From: Thermohalobaculum sp039821125 | GTDB taxonomy: Bacteria; Pseudomonadota; Alphaproteobacteria; Rhodobacterales; Rhodobacteraceae | Reading direction: 5' to 3' | Assembly (NCBI GenBank): GCA_039821125.1 | Contig: JBCBOR010000013.1 | Location: forward strand, 1-64,000 | Length of the DNA stretch: 64,000 nucleotides | Made by a program: the position numbers and the translations under genes | The notes under the pieces: generated by a model | Seen by the model: only the letters and a program-made list of their open reading frames with translations | Told to the model about the DNA's origin: nothing | The model's database searches: none | Part shown: piece by piece, positions 46,243-53,979 of the stretch | How the letters are laid out: every line of letters starts with the position of its first letter | Position numbering within the stretch: position 1 is the stretch's first letter

Positions 46243-46476
46243 TCAGGCGCAGTCCGGCGTGCCGTCGAGATTGAGCACTGGGCTCATGTAGCCCTCGACC
46301 CCATCATCCACGACCCAGTGCTTGCAGCCATCCGGATCGACCCAGATGGTCGCTGCCAGATTGACAAGGCTGTGGCTGTCGACACCGTCATCGACGGTCT
46401 GCGTGGAACTGCTGCACGCTGTCAGAGCAAGCGTCACAACAGCGGCGGTTGAAAGCGAAACAAGGCGCTTGGTCAT
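46243..46476 (-). CDS. Small lipoprotein with one Cys/Trp-rich repeat
   Basis: 77 residues from the ATG at 46476; the upstream in-frame ATG at 46599 adds a non-signal leader. The lipobox LTAC has Cys 21. The last 32 residues (WVDPDGCKHW...DGTPDC) match the two repeats of the downstream OmpA lipoprotein, 14 bp away on the same strand. It looks like a paralogous half without the OmpA domain. Confidence 0.8.
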   Translation of the reverse strand: MTKRLVSLSTAAVVTLALTACSSSTQTVDDGVDSHSLVNLAATIWVDPDGCKHWVVDDGVEGYMSPVLNLDGTPDCA

Positions 46477-46595
46477 CTCCTCATCTCCCCTCGCGCTGAC
46501 CCGATCCTGCCAGCGGCAAAGCGTGGTCTCATGCATCGTGGCGGCATATGGCCCGCACCCACGACGCGGCGTTACGTAAGGGAATACCGTGCATG

Positions 46596-46622
46596 CCAAA
46601 GTTTCGCCACAAAAAACTTTGG
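46596..46622. promoter_or_regulatory. AT-rich inverted repeat downstream of fabI
   Basis: CCAAAGTTT and AAACTTTGG form a perfect 9-bp stem around 9 nt. It lies between fabI and the small lipoprotein gene, both minus strand. It has no T-run after the stem on the minus strand, so it may be a weak terminator or an operator. Confidence 0.35.
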
Positions 46623-46702
46623 TTAACGCATTGGCGTGCTTTGCTTAATCGTCCTTTTGACGCGAGCGTGTGGCCTGACCTCAGCCGAGGGTAGATTGAG
46701 CG

Positions 46703-47518
46703 TCAGCGCCCTGAGACGACGTCGATATCGGGCGCGTCTTCTGCTTTCATGCCGACCACGTGATAGCCGCAGTCGACATGGTGGCACTCGCCGGTGACGC
46801 CCGAGGACAGATCCGACAGCAGGTAGAACCCGGCCTTGCCGACATCCTCCTGACTCACATTCCGGCGCAGCGGCGAGTTCAGCTCGTTCCATTTCAGGAT
46901 GTATCGGAAATCCCCGATGCCCGAGGCCGCCAGCGTCTTGATCGGCCCGGCAGAGAGCGAATTGACCCGGATGTTCTTCGGTCCGAGATCCATCGCCATA
47001 TAGCGCACCGACGCCTCCAAAGCCGCTTTTGCCACGCCCATCACGTTGTAGTGCGGCATGACCTTCTCGGCCCCGTAATAGGTCAGCGTGACCATCGAGC
47101 CGCCCTCGGTCATCAGCCTCTCGGCTCGTTGAGCCAACGCGGTGAACGAGTAGCACGAGATGTTCAGCGACATCGCGAAGTTCTCGGCGGATGTGTCGAC
47201 GTAGCGGCCTTTCAGTTCAGATTTATCTGCATATGCAATGGCATGCAGCAGAAAGTCCAGCTTGCCCCAGCGGCTCTCGATCTCGCTGAACACCGCGTCC
47301 ATCGAGGCGGTGTCGGTCACATCGCAGGGCATGATCAGGTCCGAGCCAACAGAGGCTGCAAGCGGATCGACCCGCTTCTTCAAAGCATCGCCCTGATAGG
47401 TGAACGCCAGCTCGGCGCCCTGCGCGTGGCAGGTCTGCGCGATGCCCCAAGCGATCGACTTGTCGTTGGCGACCCCCATGATCAGACCGCGTTTTCCGGC
47501 CATCAACCCTGATGACAT
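46703..47518 (-). CDS. fabI: Enoyl-[acyl-carrier-protein] reductase FabI
   Basis: 271 residues from the ATG at 47518; further upstream sequence is antisense to pdxH. FabI signatures are GKRGLIMGVANDKSIAWGIA, FLLHAIAYADKSEL, the active-site Tyr/Lys pattern with YYGAEKVMPHYNVMGVAKAALE, and GPIKTLAASGI. It catalyses the last step of each fatty-acid elongation cycle with NAD(P)H. It is divergent from pdxH, as in many Rhodobacteraceae. Confidence 0.96.
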   Translation of the reverse strand: MSSGLMAGKRGLIMGVANDKSIAWGIAQTCHAQGAELAFTYQGDALKKRVDPLAASVGSDLIMPCDVTDTASMDAVFSEIESRWGKLDFLLHAIAYADKSELKGRYVDTSAENFAMSLNISCYSFTALAQRAERLMTEGGSMVTLTYYGAEKVMPHYNVMGVAKAALEASVRYMAMDLGPKNIRVNSLSAGPIKTLAASGIGDFRYILKWNELNSPLRRNVSQEDVGKAGFYLLSDLSSGVTGECHHVDCGYHVVGMKAEDAPDIDVVSGR

Positions 47519-47654
47519 GCCCCACCCTCCTGCGCGATTGGCTCCGCTGGTTGCGCACGGCTTAGGTGAAAAGCCCCCAGCAAGCAAGCCGGGCGCGCGG
47601 GTTGCAATCGGCTGCCGCCGCGATATGTCGGGGGCTGAAACGAAGGAGACGACC

Positions 47655-48293
47655 ATGGCCACGATCTCAGAAGCCTCGACACGCAGCGGCATCTTCGCAG
47701 GCGACGACCCCTTCGCGTTGGCCAAGGCGTGGCTCGCTGAAGCGGAAGCCTCCGAGCCGAATGACCCGAACGCGATGGCCTTGTCGACCGTGGACAAGAC
47801 CGGCATGCCCAACGTGCGCATGGTTCTCTTGAAGGAGATCGAGGGCAACGCCCAGCGGGGCGGCTTCGTCTTCTACACCAACTACGAGAGCGCCAAGGGG
47901 CAGGAGCTTGAGACGAACATGAAGGCCGCCATCGTGCTGCACTGGAAGTCGCTGCGCCGCCAGATCCGCTTGCGCGGTGTGGTCGAGCGTGTCGGTGGCA
48001 AGCAGGCCGATGCCTACTTCAACTCGCGCTCGCTGCCGTCGCGTCTGGGGGCCATCGCGTCCAAGCAATCGCGGCCGTTGGCGAACCGGCGCACGCTGAT
48101 GGCCGAGGTCGCCAAGATCGCAGCGCGCCACCCGGTCAAGCCGCCGCGGCCCGCGCATTGGGGTGGGTTCCGCATCCGCCCGGTCGAGATCGAGTTCTGG
48201 GCCGACGGCGCCAACCGCCTGCACGACCGCTTCCGCTGGACCCGTATGAAACCCGACACCGACGCGTGGACCGTGCAGCGGCTCAACCCGTAA
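47655..48293 (+). CDS. pdxH: Pyridoxamine 5'-phosphate oxidase PdxH
   Basis: 212 residues from the ATG at 47655 with AAGGAG upstream. FMN- and PLP-binding segments are visible: NVRMVLLKEI, FVFYTNYESAKGQEL, RSLPSRLGAIASKQSRPL, and the C-terminal FRIRPVEIEFWADGANRLHDRFRW and QRLNP, all diagnostic. It makes pyridoxal 5'-phosphate. The RluA-family gene follows after 12 bp. Confidence 0.97.
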   Translation: MATISEASTRSGIFAGDDPFALAKAWLAEAEASEPNDPNAMALSTVDKTGMPNVRMVLLKEIEGNAQRGGFVFYTNYESAKGQELETNMKAAIVLHWKSLRRQIRLRGVVERVGGKQADAYFNSRSLPSRLGAIASKQSRPLANRRTLMAEVAKIAARHPVKPPRPAHWGGFRIRPVEIEFWADGANRLHDRFRWTRMKPDTDAWTVQRLNP

Positions 48294-48305
48294 AGCGCGC
48301 GCTCC

Positions 48306-49004
48306 GTGCGGTTTCGCGAACCTCCCGATACCGTCTGGGCGCCGCCGCCGCGGATGATGACCGAGTATCATCCGCCCACCGGGCCTCTGGTGGTGCTGCA
48401 CCGCGATGAGGACATGGTGCTGGTCGACAAGCCCTCGGGGCTTCTTTCGGTGCCGGGCAAGCCTGCGACCCATGCCGATTGCCTCGAGGTGCGCGTGCGG
48501 GACGCGTTTCCATCCGCGCTGCTGATCCATCGGCTGGATCTCGAGACCTCCGGCGTCATGGTCTTCGCGCTGACCCGCGAGGCGCAGCGGCACATAAACC
48601 TGCAGTTCGAGCGACGGGTGGTGCAGAAAACGTATGTCGCGCGGGTGGCCGGTCATCTCTCTGAGGAGGCAGGGGAAATCGACCTGCCGCTCATTGCCGA
48701 CTGGCCGCGCCGCCCGATGCAGAAGGTCTGTCACGAGACGGGTAAACCGGCCCGCACCCACTGGCGCGTGCTGGAGCGCGAGTCCGGCGCGACCCGCGTG
48801 AACCTGAGGCCGGAGACCGGTCGGAGTCACCAGCTTCGGGTCCACATGAAGGAGATCGGCCACCCGATCCTCGGCGATCCGTTCTACGCGGAAGATGATG
48901 TCTACACCGCCGCAGACCGGTTGCAGCTCCATGCAGAAACGCTGGCGCTCCGCCATCCGAAGGGGGGAGACTGGCTGACCGTGACAGCGCCCTGTCCGTT
49001 CTGA
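48306..49004 (+). CDS. RluA-family RNA pseudouridine synthase
   Basis: 232 residues from a GTG; an internal ATG at 48354 would give a shorter form. The catalytic motif HRLDLETSGVMVFALT holds the active-site Asp. Family segments LVDKPSGLLSVPGK and RPETGRSHQLRVHMKEIGHPILGDPFY are present. There is no S4 domain, as in RluA itself, so it may act on 23S rRNA and tRNA. Confidence 0.93.
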   Translation: MRFREPPDTVWAPPPRMMTEYHPPTGPLVVLHRDEDMVLVDKPSGLLSVPGKPATHADCLEVRVRDAFPSALLIHRLDLETSGVMVFALTREAQRHINLQFERRVVQKTYVARVAGHLSEEAGEIDLPLIADWPRRPMQKVCHETGKPARTHWRVLERESGATRVNLRPETGRSHQLRVHMKEIGHPILGDPFYAEDDVYTAADRLQLHAETLALRHPKGGDWLTVTAPCPF

Positions 49005-49076
49005 GTCCGGCGGCGCCGACCAGTTGCGTACCCCCAGCCAAGCGCGTAGGACTCTCGGGCACACATGGAGAATCCA

Positions 49077-49820
49077 ATGGCCACTGGCGATGTACGCAAG
49101 ACCTTGCTGTTGACGGGGGCCAGCCGCGGCATCGGCCATGCTACGGTCAAGCGGTTCTCGTCTGCGGGCTGGCGGGTCATCACCTGCTCGCGCCAACCCT
49201 TCCCAGAGGATTGCCCTTGGGAAGCGGGCGAGGAAGACCACATCCAGCTTGATCTTGCAGATCCAAAATCGACCATAGAAGCGGTCGAGGAGATCAAGCG
49301 CCGCCTGCCGGACGGACGTCTGGAAGCCCTTGTGAACAATGCCGGAATCTCCCCCAAGGGCGAAGGCGGAGCGCGGCTGAACACGCTGGATACCGACCTT
49401 CGGACCTGGGGTCAGGTGTTCCATGTCAACTTCTTCGCCGCGATCGTGCTGGCGCGCGGGCTGAAGGAGCAGTTGACAGCAGCCCAGGGCGCCGTGGTTA
49501 ACGTGACCTCGATCGTCGGGTCGCGCGTTCACCCGTTCGCAGGCTCGGCCTATGCGACGTCCAAGGCCGCGCTGGCCGCGCTGACGCGCGAGATGGCCAA
49601 TGATTTCGGTCCCTTAGGTGTGCGCGTCAACGCGATTGCACCGGGGGAGATCGAGACGGATATCCTGAGCCCCGGCACGGAGAAGATCGCCGAGAAGCTT
49701 CCGATGCGCCGCCTTGGCAAGCCCGAGGAGGTGGCGCGCACGATCTACTATCTCTGCACACCGGAGTCGTCTTACGTCACGGGGACCGAGATCGAGATCA
49801 ACGGCGGCCAGCACGTCTGA
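49077..49820 (+). CDS. Short-chain dehydrogenase/reductase (SDR)
   Basis: 247 residues from the ATG at 49077, which has GGAG 6 nt upstream; the ATG at 49065 lies before that site. Classical SDR motifs are TGASRGIGHA (cofactor), NNAG, catalytic Ser in NVTSIVGS and YATSK, and late RVNAIAPGEIETD and INGGQH. The substrate is unknown. Confidence 0.92.
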   Translation: MATGDVRKTLLLTGASRGIGHATVKRFSSAGWRVITCSRQPFPEDCPWEAGEEDHIQLDLADPKSTIEAVEEIKRRLPDGRLEALVNNAGISPKGEGGARLNTLDTDLRTWGQVFHVNFFAAIVLARGLKEQLTAAQGAVVNVTSIVGSRVHPFAGSAYATSKAALAALTREMANDFGPLGVRVNAIAPGEIETDILSPGTEKIAEKLPMRRLGKPEEVARTIYYLCTPESSYVTGTEIEINGGQHV

Positions 49821-49839
49821 CAAGCACTGCGGCTGCCGC

Positions 49840-49920
49840 ATGGCCGCCATGCTGGCTTGTCTGTTGTGTTTGACGGGTTGCGGGATCAGGACGGCCATGA
49901 CCGGACTGGCAATTCCTTAA
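49840..49920 (+). CDS. Possible tiny lipoprotein (26 residues)
   Basis: The frame MAAMLACLLCLTGCGIRTAM reads as a short signal with lipobox LTGC, ending IP at 49918. It resembles entericidin-size lipoproteins and overlaps the first possible ATG of the next gene. No strong ribosome site was seen. Chance origin cannot be excluded. Confidence 0.35.
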   Translation: MAAMLACLLCLTGCGIRTAMTGLAIP

Positions 49921-49931
49921 TGGAGATGACG

Positions 49932-50744
49932 ATGTCGAACCTGACCGAATCTGCGCGGCAGATTATCGCCGATGTGGCGCAGCGTTATGGGCTCTCATTT
50001 GATGCCGTCGAGCACATGGCGCGGGCCGTCGCGAATGGCGGCGGGATAATGGCACAATTCAACGTCCCGGAACTCGGTGGCTCAGGCCAGTGGATGTCCG
50101 GTGGCATGACCATGGTCGGTGACATGTTCAATCATGGCCTCCAGGCGAGAGTAGCCAATCTGTGCGGTGAATTGTCCAACGCGATGGCGGGCACCCCGTT
50201 TTTCGAACGGCCCCAAGTTGCACCCGGGATGATGGGGGACTCGAACTGGTGGCCGGCGGAGTTGGGCCAGCCCGCGTCGACCGGCGGGCAGAACCAGGCG
50301 CGCTACGCGTACTTCCCGCAGGCCCGGAGGCTGGCCTTTGATCCGGGCAACGGACAGCCCGTGATCCTGCTCGATACCGGGGACCACATGATTGGAGGCT
50401 TCAGCCAGCAACAGTCGGGTCCAGGCGATCCGTTTCTGGGCGTGTCGGTCTCGAGCCAGTTCGGTCAGTTCGCGCTCTCGAGCTTTCCGCGCGTGGATGC
50501 TGCGGCTGCGAGTCAACAGGCGGCGGCTGACGGGCAAAATGCTACTCGCGCGGAGCAATACACCGCTGTTGTCGATGAGCCAGTGATCCCACTGGAGCCG
50601 GCCACGCCCATGCAGGAAGCGGGAAGTGCCGGGGCCGACGACATTCTGGTGACCATCGGGCGTCTTGCCGAACTGCGGGACATGGGCGCGCTCTCGGAGG
50701 AAGAGTTCTCAGCCAAGAAGGCCGAGCTTCTGAGCCGTCTTTGA
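49932..50744 (+). CDS. SHOCT-domain protein
   Basis: 270 residues from the ATG at 49932, which has GGAG at the right distance; ATGs at 49920 and 49926 are alternatives. The first ~200 residues are not a family I recognise (EHMARAVANGGGIMAQFNVPELGGSGQWMSGG, then a Gly/Gln-rich region). The last ~35 residues form a SHOCT domain (DILVTIGRLAELRDMGALSEEEFSAKKAELLSRL in two parts). SHOCT is a short C-terminal helical tail of unclear role. Confidence 0.8.
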   Translation: MSNLTESARQIIADVAQRYGLSFDAVEHMARAVANGGGIMAQFNVPELGGSGQWMSGGMTMVGDMFNHGLQARVANLCGELSNAMAGTPFFERPQVAPGMMGDSNWWPAELGQPASTGGQNQARYAYFPQARRLAFDPGNGQPVILLDTGDHMIGGFSQQQSGPGDPFLGVSVSSQFGQFALSSFPRVDAAAASQQAAADGQNATRAEQYTAVVDEPVIPLEPATPMQEAGSAGADDILVTIGRLAELRDMGALSEEEFSAKKAELLSRL

Positions 50745-50816
50745 CATCCGGGCGGGCGGGGTTCCCATGGACTTCTCGTCGTGGCATCGTGCCGTCAACC
50801 GAGACAGGGGACAGAC

Positions 50817-51443
50817 ATGATCGATCTCTACACATGGACCACACCGAACGGGCGTAAGGTCTCGATTTTGCTGGAAGAATTGGGCGCAGACTACAAGTCG
50901 ATCCCGATCAATATCGGCCAGGACGAACAGTTCCAGCCGCACTTTCTCGAGATCGCGCCGAACAACAAGATCCCTGCGATTCACGATCACGAGACCGGTG
51001 TGAAGATGATGGAGACCGGCGCCATCATGCTCTATCTCGCTGAAAAGTATGGGAAATTCCTCGGCGAGGGCACGGACCGCCTGAAGGCGATCGAATGGCT
51101 GATGTGGCAGATGGGCGGGCTTGGCCCCATGGCCGGACAGACCCACCATTTCGTCAAGTTCAACAAGGGCAAATCCGAGTACGCTGAGCAACGCTACCAG
51201 TCTGAAACCAAACGACTTTACAAGGTTCTGAACCAGCGCCTCACGGGCCGCGACTTCATCACGGGCGAATACACCATCGCCGACATGGCCTGCTGGCCCT
51301 GGATCAGCCGGTTCGAGTGGCAAGAGATTGATCTCAATGAGTTTTCCGCGCTGAAAGACTGGTATGTCCGGATCGCCGAGCGTCCTGCCACCAAGCGGGG
51401 CTATGATCAGCCGAAAGAGACGACCGACATCCCGATGCCCTGA
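50817..51443 (+). CDS. Glutathione S-transferase family protein, YfcG/YghU (nu-class)-like
   Basis: 208 residues from the ATG at 50817. The N-terminal thioredoxin-like domain starts IDLYTWTTPNGRKVSILLEELG; the TPNG loop in place of a catalytic Ser/Cys is typical of YfcG/YghU proteins. PNNKIPAIHD and ETGAIMLYLAEKYG bind glutathione, and the C-terminal domain has FITGEYTIADMACWPWI. Such enzymes reduce disulfides with glutathione. Confidence 0.9.
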   Translation: MIDLYTWTTPNGRKVSILLEELGADYKSIPINIGQDEQFQPHFLEIAPNNKIPAIHDHETGVKMMETGAIMLYLAEKYGKFLGEGTDRLKAIEWLMWQMGGLGPMAGQTHHFVKFNKGKSEYAEQRYQSETKRLYKVLNQRLTGRDFITGEYTIADMACWPWISRFEWQEIDLNEFSALKDWYVRIAERPATKRGYDQPKETTDIPMP

Positions 51444-51465
51444 GGGATCGGGCCGGGATGCCGGG

Positions 51466-51542
51466 CGTATGGCAAGCGTATGGCATCCGTACCGCATCGG
51501 TATGGCACGCGTCCCGCATCGGTATGGCAGTTGTACGGACAG
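51466..51542 (+). repeat. Seven tandem degenerate 11-bp units
   Basis: The unit is near (C/G)GTATGGCATC. Successive units are CGTATGGCAAG, CGTATGGCATC, CGTACCGCATC, GGTATGGCACG, CGTCCCGCATC, GGTATGGCAGT and TGTACGGACAG. A 16-bp string (CCGCATCGGTATGGCA) recurs exactly at 22-bp distance (51492 and 51514). The array lies 23 bp after the GST stop and upstream of a lipoprotein gene. The 11-bp period equals about one DNA turn. Confidence 0.75.
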
Positions 51543-51569
51543 ATTATCGGCGCCCGACCTTTGGCTGGC

Positions 51570-52064
51570 ATGATCGCGCGCTGCATCGGAAGAATGCGCA
51601 ACAGAGGCGCGGGTTGTGGCAGGGCCCTCCCCGCGCTGTTGATCGCCATGGCCATGCCGGGCTGTGCGGTCAAAGGCTATGACCTCGGCTGGCGGGCCGA
51701 GGACAGGTTTGCCCCGTCTCTTGGGGTTCCGCTCGATGCGGCCTCGGGCTGCCGGTGGCGCGAGGGCGACGTGCGATCGACCGGATGCACCGGTCTGATT
51801 GCGGATATCGACCGGGAACTCGCCGCATCCCGCCTGACTGCGGAGGCGCCGGGCCTGCGCTGCGAGGGTACGGTTTGCAGCTATCGCAACGTCTATGAGC
51901 GGCGCGATGTCGGCCTTGCGCTGATCGTCCCTGTCTATCGCAAGATCGTGGTGCGCGAGGTCCGCGCCCGGTTCGAAAAACGCGCTGGGCAATGGCGCGT
52001 GACCGAGATGGTGGTCGTCGACACACCGCCGCCGAACTATGGCCCGGTCCGTATCGGCGGATGA
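51570..52064 (+). CDS. Hypothetical lipoprotein
   Basis: 164 residues from the ATG at 51570; ATG 51594 is an alternative. The frame back to 51480 only translates the 11-bp repeats. The N terminus is basic, then a hydrophobic stretch ALPALLIAMAMPGC with a plausible lipobox. The mature part has four Cys (SGCRW, STGCTG, LRCEGTVCSY) that could form disulfides. It ends in a strand-rich stretch (RFEKRAGQWRVTEMVVVDTPPP). No family recognised. Confidence 0.6.
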   Translation: MIARCIGRMRNRGAGCGRALPALLIAMAMPGCAVKGYDLGWRAEDRFAPSLGVPLDAASGCRWREGDVRSTGCTGLIADIDRELAASRLTAEAPGLRCEGTVCSYRNVYERRDVGLALIVPVYRKIVVREVRARFEKRAGQWRVTEMVVVDTPPPNYGPVRIGG

Positions 52065-52190
52065 CCGTGCTGCGCCCTGTACTGCGCCTGTAAACTCTTT
52101 CGAAAATTTTTGCCGTTATTGAGGCGTCACACGGGGGGTATGCGCCGGATGCAATCCGGCTTGCCCGTTTTGTGCGTTGCAGCATAGCGC

Positions 52191-52202
52191 CTGGTATACC
52201 AG
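52191..52202. promoter_or_regulatory. Perfect palindrome CTGGTATACCAG
   Basis: A 12-bp perfect palindrome 40 bp upstream of the next start codon. TGGTATACCA matches the TGGT-N2-ACCA layout bound by GntR/FadR-type regulators. The target gene and regulator are unknown. Confidence 0.45.
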
Positions 52203-52242
52203 ATACCGAGGAGCGTTATCAGACGGAGACTGGAGTAGTACC

Positions 52243-52425
52243 ATGGCGATCACGACGGACATCCTTGCAGACGAAGACCACATCCGGACCGGCTTTCTGA
52301 GCCGTCTTGGACAGATCTTCGAATCGTTCCGCGCAGCACAGGAAGTCGCTGCCGCCTATGAGCAGACCCACACGGTGCGCGGTAACGAGCGTGCTATCTT
52401 TGACCGCGCCTTCAGCCGGATCTGA
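52243..52425 (+). CDS. Small protein of unknown function (60 residues)
   Basis: Starts at the ATG at 52243 after GGAG. It is acidic at the N terminus (MAITTDILADEDHIRTG) and then helical and amphipathic (FLSRLGQIFESFRAAQEVAAAYEQ). No signal peptide or metal motif. It is preceded by a palindromic operator candidate and is convergent with the CorC-type gene. Family not recognised. Confidence 0.6.
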   Translation: MAITTDILADEDHIRTGFLSRLGQIFESFRAAQEVAAAYEQTHTVRGNERAIFDRAFSRI

Positions 52426-52495
52426 TCATCCGGCCTTCGCCGCCCGCACATCACGGTGCGGGCTGTGCGCCGCCAAAGCATACCCGGCACAGGCG

Positions 52496-53803
52496 CTAGG
52501 ACATGTGGCGCGGCGCGCGGATCAGCGCCTTCAGACGCAGCTTGGTGATCTGGTGGCGGGCGCGCTCGACGACCTCGAACCGGATCCCGTGGAACGAGAA
52601 CACCTGACCCTCGGTCGGGATGGCCTGCGCCTCGTGGATCATCAGTCCGGCGATGGTCGTCGCCTCCTCATCTGGCAGCGACCAGTCAAGCGCCCGGTTG
52701 AGATCGCGGATCGTCATCGCGCCCGGCACGACAATCGAGCCATCGGACTCGCGCACGATCCCCTCATCGTCGATATCGTGCTCGTCGGTGATGTCGCCGA
52801 CAATCTCCTCGAGGATATCCTCGAGCGTCACAAGGCCCTGTAGCACGCCGTATTCATCGACGATCAGCGCGAAGTGCATGTTCCGCCTGAGGAACGCGCG
52901 CAAAAGATCGTCGAGCGGCCGGGTGTCCGGCACGAACCACGGTTTCATCGCCACGTCCATCACGTCGAGCCGCGCGAGCGCTGCCGCCGGATCCTTGGCG
53001 TTGCGGACCTGTTGGTACTCGGCGCGCAGCAGATCCTTGGCGTGGATGACGGCGACGATGTTCTCAGGCTCACCGCGCCAGAGCGGGATGCGCGTGTGCG
53101 GCGACGAGAGACAGAAAGACAGGATTTCCTCGGGCCCCTCGTCGATCGAGATCGACTGGATGTCGCGCCGGTGTCGCATGACCTCGGACACCTCGCGGTC
53201 CTTCAGGTCCAGAGCAGCAAGCAGGCGGTCGCGGTCGACCTTGTCCACCCCGCCCTCCGAGTGGTGGAGGTCGATGGTGCCGCGGATCTGTTCGTCCGGA
53301 GCCAGCATGTGCGCGTCCGGGTCGGCCTTGATGCCGATCAGCCCGAAGGCCAGCCGCACGATCAGGCGGATAAACCCGACCACGGGCGCCAAGGTCTTCA
53401 CCAGAAAGCCGATGGGCGGGGCGACCAGGACCGCGGCCCGCTCGGTGTAGGTGATGGCGTAGGTCTTGGGTGCGACTTCCGCGAAGATCAGCACCATCAG
53501 CGTCATGACCAGCGTCGCCCAGGCGACGCCGGCCTCGCCGAAGGCTGTGGTGAAGATCGACGTCGCCAGCGAGGCCGCGAGGATGTTGACCAGATTGTTG
53601 CCGAGCAGGATCGAACCGATCAGCCGCTCGTTGTCATCGGTCAGGCGCAGAGCCGTCCTTGCGCCTTTCGAGCCCTGCGCCGCCATCTGGTGCATGGACG
53701 CGCGGTTGACCGCCGTCAGCGCCGTCTCGGACCCCGAGAAGAACGCGGACATGGCCAGGAGGCCGAGGATGATCAGACAGGTCCACCAGAACGAGGGGTC
53801 CAT
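52496..53803 (-). CDS. CorC/HlyC-type membrane protein (DUF21-CBS-CorC_HlyC)
   Basis: 435 residues from the ATG at 53803; a GTG at 53815 is also possible. The N-terminal DUF21 membrane domain has SAFFSGSETALTAVNRASMH and LLGNNLVNILAASLAT, with VAPKTYA. Two CBS domains (about 205-330) follow and the C-terminal CorC_HlyC domain (DGSIVVPGAMTIRDLNRAL) closes the protein. The family is linked to Mg/Co tolerance and efflux (MpfA/CorB-like). Confidence 0.92.
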   Translation of the reverse strand: MDPSFWWTCLIILGLLAMSAFFSGSETALTAVNRASMHQMAAQGSKGARTALRLTDDNERLIGSILLGNNLVNILAASLATSIFTTAFGEAGVAWATLVMTLMVLIFAEVAPKTYAITYTERAAVLVAPPIGFLVKTLAPVVGFIRLIVRLAFGLIGIKADPDAHMLAPDEQIRGTIDLHHSEGGVDKVDRDRLLAALDLKDREVSEVMRHRRDIQSISIDEGPEEILSFCLSSPHTRIPLWRGEPENIVAVIHAKDLLRAEYQQVRNAKDPAAALARLDVMDVAMKPWFVPDTRPLDDLLRAFLRRNMHFALIVDEYGVLQGLVTLEDILEEIVGDITDEHDIDDEGIVRESDGSIVVPGAMTIRDLNRALDWSLPDEEATTIAGLMIHEAQAIPTEGQVFSFHGIRFEVVERARHQITKLRLKALIRAPRHMS

Positions 53804-53979
53804 TCGCTTGCTCACGCGCCGTTGATGTGTGCGCTCGTTATGGGGGCAGGCCGGGCCAACGGCAAGGGGGCTGGCGGTGCGCATGCACGGGCTTTGCACG
53901 GGTTTTCCCGAAACGTCCCGAAGCTGTGCAGACCGCGCGCCGGTAGACTGAGCGCAACCGCACATGATGGGAGCTTGCA

